DNA from: Halotalea alkalilenta DSM 17697
GTDB lineage: Bacteria; Pseudomonadota; Gammaproteobacteria; Pseudomonadales; Halomonadaceae
Assembly: GCF_000621205.1 (NCBI RefSeq)
Contig: NZ_KK211230.1
Span: 1-64,000, forward strand
Direction of reading: 5' to 3'
DNA length: 64,000 nt
Part shown: positions 28,871 to 36,426 of the stretch, piece by piece
Position numbering within the stretch: the first letter of the stretch is position 1
Layout: the number at the start of each line of letters is the position of its first letter
The notes under the pieces: model-generated
Seen by the model: the letters and a program-made list of their open reading frames with translations, nothing else
The model's database searches: none
What the model was told of the DNA's origin: nothing
Position numbers and translations under genes: made by a program

Positions 28871-28899
28871 GTTTTACCCGAGCGCTGCGTCCATTTCCC

Positions 28900-29260
28900 G
28901 TTCCCTGTCGCATCCCGGCGATGGGCCAAGGCTGATGCGCTTGACTCCGGCTTCCGCCAGCTCGGCGACGCTGAACGTCGGCACCGGCGGCTTCGAACGC
29001 TTGCAGCCTCCTGATGGTGTCGTCCAGGTCGGTACGGCCCCAGAGGAAGTTCTCGCAGCGCGCGGTCAGGACGAAATCGTGCGTAAGCGTATCGCGGGCT
29101 TCCGCCGCGGCCTGGATTCGTTCGACCGCTAGTCCGAAGTCATGGATCGGATCGTCCCGCCGAACGCGGTGGAAATGGCCCCGAACCCGGCGAGCGTCGC
29201 GGCTGGGGAGGGCGTGGGCCAGGGGATAGGCGATCGACGCGGGGTGATTGACCAGCATGC
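28900..29260 (-). pseudogene. Decayed isocitrate lyase / PEP mutase family gene
   Basis: The minus strand encodes recognisable fragments of this family: DPIHDFGLAVERIQAAAEA, then FVLTARCENFLWGRTDLDD with TIRRLQAFEAAGADV, then, in another frame, FSVAELAEAGVKRISLGPS. In intact members the last two pieces are separated by tens of residues, so an internal deletion with a frame change has occurred. The N-terminal half is missing or scrambled. The family includes 2-methylisocitrate lyase and oxaloacetase-like enzymes; the original activity cannot be told. It fills most of the 731-nt gap between the Nudix gene and leuA. Confidence 0.7.
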
Positions 29261-29481
29261 CGCTACGTGTTTATTTGGATGGCATGAAAAATTCATTGCC
29301 ATTCGCCTCGCTTCGACTTACCCCGCCCGCACGCTGATGGCGTGCAGGTGCCGCTCCGTGCGGCGAAAAAGGGTTGAGGATCGAATCAGCGGGGTAGGGC
29401 AATGAGTGCACAACGATCGAATGAAGCAGTACGGTCGGATCGATACGAGGCGAGGGATCGCCGCGTCCAGGCATCATTTCC

Positions 29482-29521
29482 TACGCGCCAGCGGGCCATG
29501 TCCGCTGGCGCGTATCTTTTT
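29482..29521 (+). terminator. Strong intrinsic terminator upstream of leuA
   Basis: A perfect 13-bp stem (29482-29494 with 29502-29514), 7-nt loop, is followed by TCTTTTT. It lies 80 nt before leuA. It could end an upstream transcript or act as a leuA attenuator; I found no leucine-codon-rich leader peptide before it. Confidence 0.85.
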
Positions 29522-29601
29522 CGTCATCTTTTCATTGGTAATTTTCATTTGCAGCAAGTCAATCCCCGGCGCCCGCGGGCGCCGCGAACTGGAGTGGTGA
29601 A

Positions 29602-31311
29602 ATGAACGAGAGTCGCTTCCAGCCGGCCATGGGCAAGTACCGACCTTTCGATATCGTCGCGCTCGACGACCGCCAATGGCCGGGCAAGCGTATCGAGCGG
29701 GCACCGATCTGGGCCAGCGTCGACCTGCGCGACGGCAACCAGTCGCTGATCGATCCGATGGACGGCGAGCGCAAGTGGCGCTTCTTCGAACTGCTGGTGT
29801 CGCTCGGATTCAAGCAGATCGAGGTAGGGTTCCCATCGGCCTCGCAAACCGACTTCGATTTCCTTCGCGAACTGATCGAAGGCCAGCGGGTGCCGGACGA
29901 TGTCACCCTACAGGTGCTCACCCCTGCGCGCGCGCCGCTGATCCAGCGCACCTTCGAGGCGCTTTCGGGCGCCAAGCGGGCGATCGTGCATCTCTACAAC
30001 GCCACCTCGCCGCTTTTTCGCGAGACCGTGCTGGGGCTCGATCGGGATGGCTGCAAGCGCCTCGCGGTCGAGCATACCGCGCTGGTGCGTCGCCTGATGG
30101 AGGAGCACCCCGGCACCGACTGGACCTTCCAGTATTCCCCCGAGCACTTCACCACCACCGAGCTCGACTACTCGCTCGAGGTCTGCGAAGCGGTGCTCGA
30201 TACCTTCGGTGCCAGCCCGGCGCGCAGGGTGATCCTCAACCTGCCGGCCACCGTCGAGGTCGCGACCCCCAACGTCTACGCCGACCAGATCGAGTGGTTC
30301 TGCCGTCATCTGCGCGTGCGCGAACGCGCCATCATCAGCCTGCATCCGCACAACGATCGCGGCACCGGGATCGCCGCCGCCGAGCTGGGCCTCATGGCCG
30401 GCGCTGACCGGATCGAGGGCACGCTGTTCGGCAACGGCGAGCGCACCGGCAACGTCGACATCGTCACCCTGGCGATGAATATGTTCATCCAAGGCATCGA
30501 CCCCGAGCTCGACCTTTCCAATCTCACCCCGGTGATGCGCGAGGTCGAGCACTGCAATCAGCTGCCGGTGCATCCGCGTCATCCCTACGTCGGTGACCTG
30601 GTATTCACCGCCTTCTCGGGCTCGCATCAGGACGCGATCAAGAAGGGCATGGCGAGCCGCCGCGCATCGCTCGCCAGCGGCGAAACGCCGCTGTGGGAGG
30701 TGCCTTACCTGCCGGTCGACCCGCTCGACGTCGGGCGCAACTACGAGGCGGTGATCAGGGTCAACAGCCAGTCGGGCAAGGGCGGAATCTCTTATCTGCT
30801 CGAACAGGATCACGGCATCGCGCTGCCGCGACGGCTGGCGATCGAGTTCAGCCAGGTGGTGCAGGAGATCGCAGACCGCACCGGGCGCGAGATCACCTCC
30901 CCGATGATCCATCGCGCCTTCCTCGACGAGTACCGGCTCGATGCGCCCTATCGACTGCTGCGCCAGCGGATCGAGGAACGCAATGGCGAGGTTGCGATCG
31001 TCGCCGAGATCGAGGGGCCGCAAGGCGGGATTTCGCTTGCGGGGCAGGGCAACGGCCCGCTATCGGCGCTGGTGAATGGGCTGCGTGGCCAGGGCTTCGA
31101 TATCGACGTGATCGACTACCACGAAAACTCCCGCGGCCAAGGCGCCGACGCCGAAGCGATCGCCTTCGTCGAGCTGCGTGCCTCGGGGCGCCCCGTGTTC
31201 GGCGTCGGGCTCCACGTCAACACCACCACGGCGACGCTGATCGCCGCGCTTTCCGCGCTCTCGCGCGCCGTGCGGCAGGACGAGGTGGAAGGGATGGCGC
31301 TGAGCGTCTGA
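29602..31311 (+). CDS. leuA: 2-isopropylmalate synthase
   Basis: The 569-residue enzyme condenses acetyl-CoA with 2-ketoisovalerate, the first step of leucine synthesis. The TIM-barrel has the metal/catalytic motif DLRDGNQSL near residue 43 and HPHNDRGTG with the metal His pair near residue 250. The C-terminal ~130 residues form the regulatory LeuA dimer domain. Its length and sequence place it in the longer LeuA type (about 560 residues) found in pseudomonads and actinobacteria. GGAGTGG lies upstream. A strong terminator sits 80 nt ahead and another follows. Confidence 0.96.
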   Translation: MNESRFQPAMGKYRPFDIVALDDRQWPGKRIERAPIWASVDLRDGNQSLIDPMDGERKWRFFELLVSLGFKQIEVGFPSASQTDFDFLRELIEGQRVPDDVTLQVLTPARAPLIQRTFEALSGAKRAIVHLYNATSPLFRETVLGLDRDGCKRLAVEHTALVRRLMEEHPGTDWTFQYSPEHFTTTELDYSLEVCEAVLDTFGASPARRVILNLPATVEVATPNVYADQIEWFCRHLRVRERAIISLHPHNDRGTGIAAAELGLMAGADRIEGTLFGNGERTGNVDIVTLAMNMFIQGIDPELDLSNLTPVMREVEHCNQLPVHPRHPYVGDLVFTAFSGSHQDAIKKGMASRRASLASGETPLWEVPYLPVDPLDVGRNYEAVIRVNSQSGKGGISYLLEQDHGIALPRRLAIEFSQVVQEIADRTGREITSPMIHRAFLDEYRLDAPYRLLRQRIEERNGEVAIVAEIEGPQGGISLAGQGNGPLSALVNGLRGQGFDIDVIDYHENSRGQGADAEAIAFVELRASGRPVFGVGLHVNTTTATLIAALSALSRAVRQDEVEGMALSV

Positions 31312-31364
31312 ACCCTAGGGCTTGATCGAAGCTTAACTCGGGGCTAGATTCGAGCGATGGATCC

Positions 31365-31400
31365 AAGCGCGCGAGGGCATCGTCTCTCGCGCGCTTCGTG
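31365..31400 (+). terminator. Terminator after leuA
   Basis: A perfect 11-bp stem (31365-31375 with 31386-31396) lies 54 nt past the leuA stop, followed by a short T-containing run. It also falls in the leader of the MFS gene. Confidence 0.65.
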
Positions 31401-31433
31401 TTTCATCCATCCATCTTCCCTGACGAGGTGCAA

Positions 31434-32630
31434 GTGGCGCACGACTCCTCCGAGCAGCTGAACTCCGCGGCACGTCTTTCATCCAGCCGCACTGCCCTGG
31501 CGATCCTGGCGTTGGCCGTGGGCGGCTTTGGGATCGGTACCGGCGAGTTCTCGATCATGGGCCTGCTGCCTGAACTCTCCGCCGGTCTCGGCATCGACGA
31601 AACCCGCGCGGGAGGGCTGATCAGCGCCTATGCCCTCGGCGTCGTGGTCGGCGCGCCGCTGATCGCGGTGGGTGCTGCGCGCTGGCCACGCCGCTGGCTG
31701 CTGCTCGCGCTGATGGGGATCTATGCGGCCGGCAACTTCGCAAGCGCCCTGGTCCCAGGCTTCCTACCGATGATGCTGGCGCGCTTCGTCAGCGGTTTGC
31801 CCCATGGCGCCTACTTCGGCGTTGCCGCCCTGGTCGCCGCCTCGCTGGTCGAGCCTCATCGGCGTGGACGAGCGGTCGGCCGGGTGATGCTCGGCCTCAC
31901 CGTGGCGACGCTGATCGGCAATCCGATCGCGGTGTGGCTTGGCCAGCTGCTCGGCTGGCGCAGCGCCTTCGCCGCGGTCGGTATGATCAGCCTGCTCACT
32001 GTGGCGCTGCTGCTGGTCTTCCTCCCCGACGATCGCTCCGCTGCGAGCAGCTCGCCGCTTCAGGAACTCGGCGCGCTGCGCAATCCCGACATCTGGTTGA
32101 CCCTGGGCATCGGTGCGATCGGCTTCGGCGGTATGTTCAGCGTGCTCAGCTACATCGCGCCGACCGTGACCCAAGTGAGCGGACTCTCGACCGGCTGGGT
32201 GCCGGTGGCGCTGGCGGCGTTCGGACTGGGCACCATCATCGGCAGCCAGGTCGGCGGCTGGCTTGCCGATCGCGGAGCGCTCTCCACCATCGGCTCAATC
32301 CTGCTCTGGAGCCTGGTGGTGATGCTTGTCTTCCCATTCGCCGCGCGCTCGGCCTGGAGCATCCTGCCGGCGACGCTGCTGGTCGGCACCGTCGTCGCCA
32401 TGGTGCCGGCGCTGCAGATCCGACTGATGGACGTCGCCGCCGACGCCCAGACCCTGGCCGCATCGCTCAATCATTCGGCATTCAACGTCGGCAACGCGCT
32501 CGGCGCTTGGCTCGGCGGAATCGCCGCAGCCTATGCCGACGATTGGGCCGCGACCGGATGGGTGGGGGCGCTGCTGGCGGCTGGCGGACTGGTACTGTTC
32601 TTCATCGTCCGCCGGCGCGAGCGCGGGTAG
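31434..32630 (+). CDS. MFS transporter, DHA1-like drug/sugar efflux family
   Basis: The 398-residue protein has 12 hydrophobic segments and major-facilitator motifs: the loop 2-3 motif is represented by AARWPRRWLLL, and motif C-like Gly/Pro sequences occur in helix 5 (GNPIAVWLGQLLGWR). It resembles the AraJ/YdhP-type exporters of the inner membrane. Start choice: a GTG at 31434 preceded by GAGG is preferred over a GTG at 31398. Substrate unknown; monocistronic. Confidence 0.85.
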   Translation: MAHDSSEQLNSAARLSSSRTALAILALAVGGFGIGTGEFSIMGLLPELSAGLGIDETRAGGLISAYALGVVVGAPLIAVGAARWPRRWLLLALMGIYAAGNFASALVPGFLPMMLARFVSGLPHGAYFGVAALVAASLVEPHRRGRAVGRVMLGLTVATLIGNPIAVWLGQLLGWRSAFAAVGMISLLTVALLLVFLPDDRSAASSSPLQELGALRNPDIWLTLGIGAIGFGGMFSVLSYIAPTVTQVSGLSTGWVPVALAAFGLGTIIGSQVGGWLADRGALSTIGSILLWSLVVMLVFPFAARSAWSILPATLLVGTVVAMVPALQIRLMDVAADAQTLAASLNHSAFNVGNALGAWLGGIAAAYADDWAATGWVGALLAAGGLVLFFIVRRRERG

Positions 32631-32665
32631 CCATGCCGAAATGTTGCTTATCCATGCGATCGAAT

Positions 32666-33586
32666 CTAACTATCCCCGTGGGCTTTTATCTCTTTTTCCA
32701 GCCAGGACGTGAACGCCGCTATCATTGACGTATTTTTGGCTTTGGGTGATTTGATCAAGAAATAAGTGGTGGCCTTGATGCTATGTTGGTCATCTTCAAA
32801 AGGGGCTATCAATTCACCGCTTTCAAGCTCCTTTCTTGCCAGGAATTTACTCTCGAGTATGACGCCCAGCCCGTTGATGGCTGCCTCGATGGCCATCATC
32901 GAGCGGTCGAGCCAAAGTCCATTTTGGCCGACGATGTTCTGATGACCTATTGCGCGAAAATACTCGGTCCAAGTCAGCGCATTAGCTGAGTGGATGAGTG
33001 TTACTCGGCTCAAGTCAGAGATCGTCTTCAGCCCTTTTTGCTCCGCTAATGTCGGGCTGCACAATGGACGAAGACGTTCCTCGATCAAAGGCTGCGCTTT
33101 GTTCTGTGACGTGTGCGCAGGCCAGTAGGGGATGGCGACGTCGAATTGACCCAGATCGAGCTCATCCTGGCTCGAAAGTGTCGATATGCGAATACCGATA
33201 CCGGGGTGGCTGTTCAGGAAGCCAGGTAGGCGAGGCTGTAGCCATTTCACCGCGAAACTTGGGCCCGTCGCAATGACGAAACTTTTATCTTGGGACTGGG
33301 GCGATACGAGATGTGTGGCCGCCGAAATTATCCCGAACGCATGTTCTATTTCCCGCGCATAAGTCTTGCCCTCTGCGGTCAACAGCGTGCGACCCGCCAG
33401 GCGTTCGAAGAGCTTGACGCCTAGAAAGTCTTCGAGTTGATGAATCTGGTGGCTGATCGCCGAGGGGGTGACCGACAGCTCCTGCGCCCCTTGCGCAAAG
33501 CTACCGAGCCGGGAGGCTGCCTCGAATGCTCGCAGAGATTTTAGCGAGGGCAATCTTGCGCGATTGGGATCGATGGTTGAGCTCAT
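32666..33586 (-). CDS. LysR-type regulator, GcvA-like, divergent from dgdA
   Basis: The 306-residue regulator has an N-terminal winged helix (about residues 15-75, LRAFEAASRLGSFAQGAQEL and AISHQIHQLEDFLG) and a C-terminal effector-binding domain of the GcvA subgroup. It is transcribed away from the dialkylglycine decarboxylase gene, with 227 nt between the starts, the classic LysR arrangement. In Burkholderia cepacia dgdA is controlled by a divergent LysR protein, DgdR, so this is likely the functional equivalent. The gene is less GC-rich than the core genes, which hints at transfer. Confidence 0.85.
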   Translation of the reverse strand: MSSTIDPNRARLPSLKSLRAFEAASRLGSFAQGAQELSVTPSAISHQIHQLEDFLGVKLFERLAGRTLLTAEGKTYAREIEHAFGIISAATHLVSPQSQDKSFVIATGPSFAVKWLQPRLPGFLNSHPGIGIRISTLSSQDELDLGQFDVAIPYWPAHTSQNKAQPLIEERLRPLCSPTLAEQKGLKTISDLSRVTLIHSANALTWTEYFRAIGHQNIVGQNGLWLDRSMMAIEAAINGLGVILESKFLARKELESGELIAPFEDDQHSIKATTYFLIKSPKAKNTSMIAAFTSWLEKEIKAHGDS

Positions 33587-33813
33587 TTCATGGGGGAGTG
33601 AGTTCTATGCGTTGGCGTCTGTTCGATCATGCTCGCTAGCATTATGCCCAGCACCAGAAAGCCCGGGCAAGCAGCTAGCCAGGCGAATCGGCCACCTTGG
33701 CTTGGCGGCCGATGAACTGACCTCCCGGGCTCGATGCGCGTATCGCGAGGCCGATCGTTGTGCCGCACTGGCGCGAGCGCGGTGGCTTGGATAAGGACAA
33801 TGAGGAACGAGGC

Positions 33814-35130
33814 ATGAGTGAAGAGCTTCTAAAAGCATCGAAGAAATTCCTGGTGAGATATGGCGGGGATGCCTTCCCAAATCTGTTCAGATTTGCCAAG
33901 GGAACCATCGTCACCGATAGCAGCGGGCGAGAATATCTCGATTTCACCTCTGGCCAGATGTGCGCCACCATCGGCCACAACCATCCTGCGATCGTCGAAG
34001 CCGTGCATCGGGCGGGAGAGAGGGCTTTTCACCTTTTCAGCGGAATGATTCCCGAGGCCGTCGCCGAACTTGCCCAATCGTTGGCTGAGGATTGGCTACC
34101 GGGTAAGCTCGAACGCACCATTTTCGTCAATACCGGTTCAGAGGCGACGGAAGTCGCGCTGCGAATGGCGAAGATGTACACCGGGGGCTACGAGGTGCTG
34201 GCCTTGGGCGGTTCATGGCATGGCATTACCGGCGGTGCGGGCACGGTTTCGTTCGCCAGCGATCGCCGAGGCTACGGCGTGCCCACGCCGGGGGTCTACA
34301 TCATCCCCGAGCCCAACCCCTACCGTCCTTACATACCGGCGGCAACGTTCGAAGAGTCGGCACTGCTCAATCTCGAGCTCGCGCTCAAGATGTTCGATAT
34401 GCAGTCCGCGGGCAAGGGAGCGGCGATCATCGTCGAACCCATCATCAGCGCGGGCGGGGTTCTGGTGCCGCCGCGAGCGTTCATGCAGGCATTGCGCAAA
34501 GCCGCGGATGACCGGGGAATGCTGCTGATTTTCGATGAGGCGCAGACCGCGTTCGGCCGCATTGGCACCAAGACGGGGGCGGAGTTCTTCGATGTCGTCC
34601 CGGACATCATGGCCATGTCGAAGACGCTGGGTGGGGGGCTGCCCCTGGCAGCCGTGGCCACTACGGCTGACATCGAAGATGACCTGCATGCCAAGCATTT
34701 CACCTATTACACCAGTCATGTCTCCGATCCATTGACCGCGGAAGTAGGGCTCGCGGTGCTCAAGGTCATCGCCCAGGAGGGCCTGATTGCACGCGCCAAT
34801 CAAATGGGCGGCTATTTGCGCAGGCAGCTCGAAGGCCTGCAGCAGCGCTATGAGGCCATCGGTGACATTCGTGGCGCCGGTCTGCTGCTCGGGGTGGAGT
34901 TGGTCCGCGATCGCGAGTCGCGCTTACCTGCGCATGAACTAGGTGCGCTGACGACGGCTAGATGTTTCGAAAAAGGACTCAGCATGAACATTCGCCGACG
35001 TCCGGAACGTGGCTCGGTATGGCGCATCGCGCCGCCGCTGACGGTGTCGATCGACGAGATGGATCGAGCGATCGACATCCTCGACAGCGCGCTCGCCGAG
35101 AGCCTCGATGAGCTGGCGAGAAAAAGGTAG
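33814..35130 (+). CDS. dgdA: 2,2-dialkylglycine decarboxylase (class III aminotransferase fold)
   Basis: The 438-residue PLP enzyme closely follows B. cepacia DgdA over its whole length: FLVRYGGDAFP near the start, LDFTSGQM, SWHGITGGAG, FDEAQTAFGRIG (Asp241 for the pyridine nitrogen), the PLP lysine Lys270 in MSKTLGGGLPLAAV, YTSHVSDPL, and RIAPPLTVS at the end. It decarboxylates and transaminates alpha,alpha-dialkyl amino acids such as 2-aminoisobutyrate with pyruvate as acceptor. The ATG at 33814 has GAGG/ACGAGG upstream. A related class III transaminase is the main alternative. Confidence 0.9.
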   Translation: MSEELLKASKKFLVRYGGDAFPNLFRFAKGTIVTDSSGREYLDFTSGQMCATIGHNHPAIVEAVHRAGERAFHLFSGMIPEAVAELAQSLAEDWLPGKLERTIFVNTGSEATEVALRMAKMYTGGYEVLALGGSWHGITGGAGTVSFASDRRGYGVPTPGVYIIPEPNPYRPYIPAATFEESALLNLELALKMFDMQSAGKGAAIIVEPIISAGGVLVPPRAFMQALRKAADDRGMLLIFDEAQTAFGRIGTKTGAEFFDVVPDIMAMSKTLGGGLPLAAVATTADIEDDLHAKHFTYYTSHVSDPLTAEVGLAVLKVIAQEGLIARANQMGGYLRRQLEGLQQRYEAIGDIRGAGLLLGVELVRDRESRLPAHELGALTTARCFEKGLSMNIRRRPERGSVWRIAPPLTVSIDEMDRAIDILDSALAESLDELARKR

Positions 35131-35155
35131 CCAGGCGGCAGCATCGATTCCATCG

Positions 35156-35193
35156 CCGCCCGGAGACGTAGGGAGGATTCGAACCTCCGGCGG
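35156..35193. other. Hairpin with a tRNA T-arm-like core
   Basis: Between dgdA and the binding-protein gene, a perfect 5-bp stem closes a 7-nt loop (35172-35188) that on the minus strand reads exactly like a tRNA T-arm (TTCGAAT loop). CCGCC (35156-35160) can also pair with GGCGG (35189-35193). No other tRNA arm is present. It may be a tRNA remnant or simply an intergenic hairpin. Confidence 0.35.
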
Positions 35194-35264
35194 TGATGGG
35201 GAGCAGTCTTTAGCGTGAGCGCAATCCACAAGATCAATGACCGTCTGCCATGGAGGAGCTGAAA

Positions 35265-36293
35265 ATGAACAATAAAAGTCGGTTTTTGCTGGGCGCCGTT
35301 GTCTGCCTGTCCCCGCTCGCCGGTGCGCTCGCCCACGCTGGCACCCTGCAGAGTGTCGAAGCACGCGGGGCCTTGCGCTGCGGTGTGAGCCAAGGGCTTG
35401 CAGGGTTCAGCGCGCCCAATGCCCAGGGGCAGTGGGAAGGCATCGACGTCGAGCTTTGCAAGGGTATCGCCGTGGCGATCTTCAACGATCCGAGCAAAGT
35501 GATCTATTCCGCGCTGACCGCGAGCGAGCGCTTCACCGCGCTTCAGTCCGGCGAGGTCGACCTGCTGTCGCGCAACACTACCTGGAGTGCTACCCGCGAC
35601 AACTCCCTCGGCCTCACTTTTCCCGGTGGGGTGACGTTCTACGATGGTCAGGCATTCATGGTGAAAAGGGCGCTTGGCGTTACGCATATCGCCGACCTGG
35701 ATGGGGCGACGGTCTGTGTGACGACCGGCACCTTGACCGAGACCAATCTTGCCGACTACTTCGACAGTCACGGTCTGCGCTATCAGGCCATCTCATTCGA
35801 CGAGCCCAGCCAAAGCGCCGGCGGATTCGACAGCGGCCGATGCGACGTACTGACCTCCGACTCGTCCCAGCTCGCGGCGCTGCGTCTTCAGCTCAGCGAT
35901 CCTGACAGCGCGGTGATCCTGCCGGAGATGATCTCCAAGGAGCCATTGGCACCTTTGGTGCGCCGGGACGACGAGAGCTGGGGCAAGCTGGTGAGCTGGA
36001 CGCTTTACGCGATGCTCAACGCCGAGGAGTTGGGGGTAACCAGTGAGAATGCCGGGCGGATGCGCGACAAGCCTCCCAGCCCCGATATCGCCCGGCTGTT
36101 GGGCCGCGACGGCAACGTCGGTGAGCAGCTCGGGCTCGACAACGAGTGGGCCTTCAACGTCATCAGTACGGTGGGCAACTATGCAGAGATCTACCAGCGC
36201 ACGGTCGGTGACCGCTCGGCATTGAATATCCCTCGCGGCATCAATGCATTGTGGAACGTGGGCGGCATCCAGTATGCGCCGCCGATACGCTGA
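35265..36293 (+). CDS. Orphan amino-acid ABC transporter substrate-binding protein (AapJ/BztA-like)
   Basis: The 342-residue periplasmic protein has a Sec signal peptide ending at about ALAHA (residue 25) and a family-3 solute-binding fold. Motifs GALRCGVSQGLAGFSAPN, GIDVELCKGIA, FYDGQAFMV and CVTTGTLTETNLADYF align with the general L-amino-acid binding proteins AapJ/BztA. The ATG at 35265 follows GGAGGAG. No permease or ATPase genes are adjacent. Position after dgdA suggests delivery of dialkyl amino acids or amino-acid products. Confidence 0.88.
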   Translation: MNNKSRFLLGAVVCLSPLAGALAHAGTLQSVEARGALRCGVSQGLAGFSAPNAQGQWEGIDVELCKGIAVAIFNDPSKVIYSALTASERFTALQSGEVDLLSRNTTWSATRDNSLGLTFPGGVTFYDGQAFMVKRALGVTHIADLDGATVCVTTGTLTETNLADYFDSHGLRYQAISFDEPSQSAGGFDSGRCDVLTSDSSQLAALRLQLSDPDSAVILPEMISKEPLAPLVRRDDESWGKLVSWTLYAMLNAEELGVTSENAGRMRDKPPSPDIARLLGRDGNVGEQLGLDNEWAFNVISTVGNYAEIYQRTVGDRSALNIPRGINALWNVGGIQYAPPIR

Positions 36294-36356
36294 CCGAGGC
36301 GTAGCGAAAGGCTGGGGTGCGACTGGCCCCGTTGCAAAGCTCGGTCAGCGATTTGC

Positions 36357-36420
36357 GCGGCGAGGGGGAGGGCCCCTCGCCGCGTTCGCTTGATTGGCGG
36401 GCGCCGGTTGGTCGCCCGCC
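36357..36420. terminator. Tandem hairpins between convergent genes
   Basis: An 11-bp stem (36357-36367 with 36373-36383) and an 8-bp stem (36396-36403 with 36413-36420) occupy the gap between the binding-protein gene and the convergent glucose dehydrogenase gene. Both are GC-rich without long T tracts. Confidence 0.6.
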
Positions 36421-36426
36421 CCGGGG

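Noticed and set aside
29402-29605. Leucine attenuator leader peptide before leuA
   Set aside because: The short frames spanning the terminator contain no run of leucine codons, so classical attenuation is not supported.
35161-35245. A complete tRNA gene near the dgdA 3' side
   Set aside because: Only the T-arm is convincing; no acceptor, D-arm or anticodon arm can be folded around it and no CCA follows.
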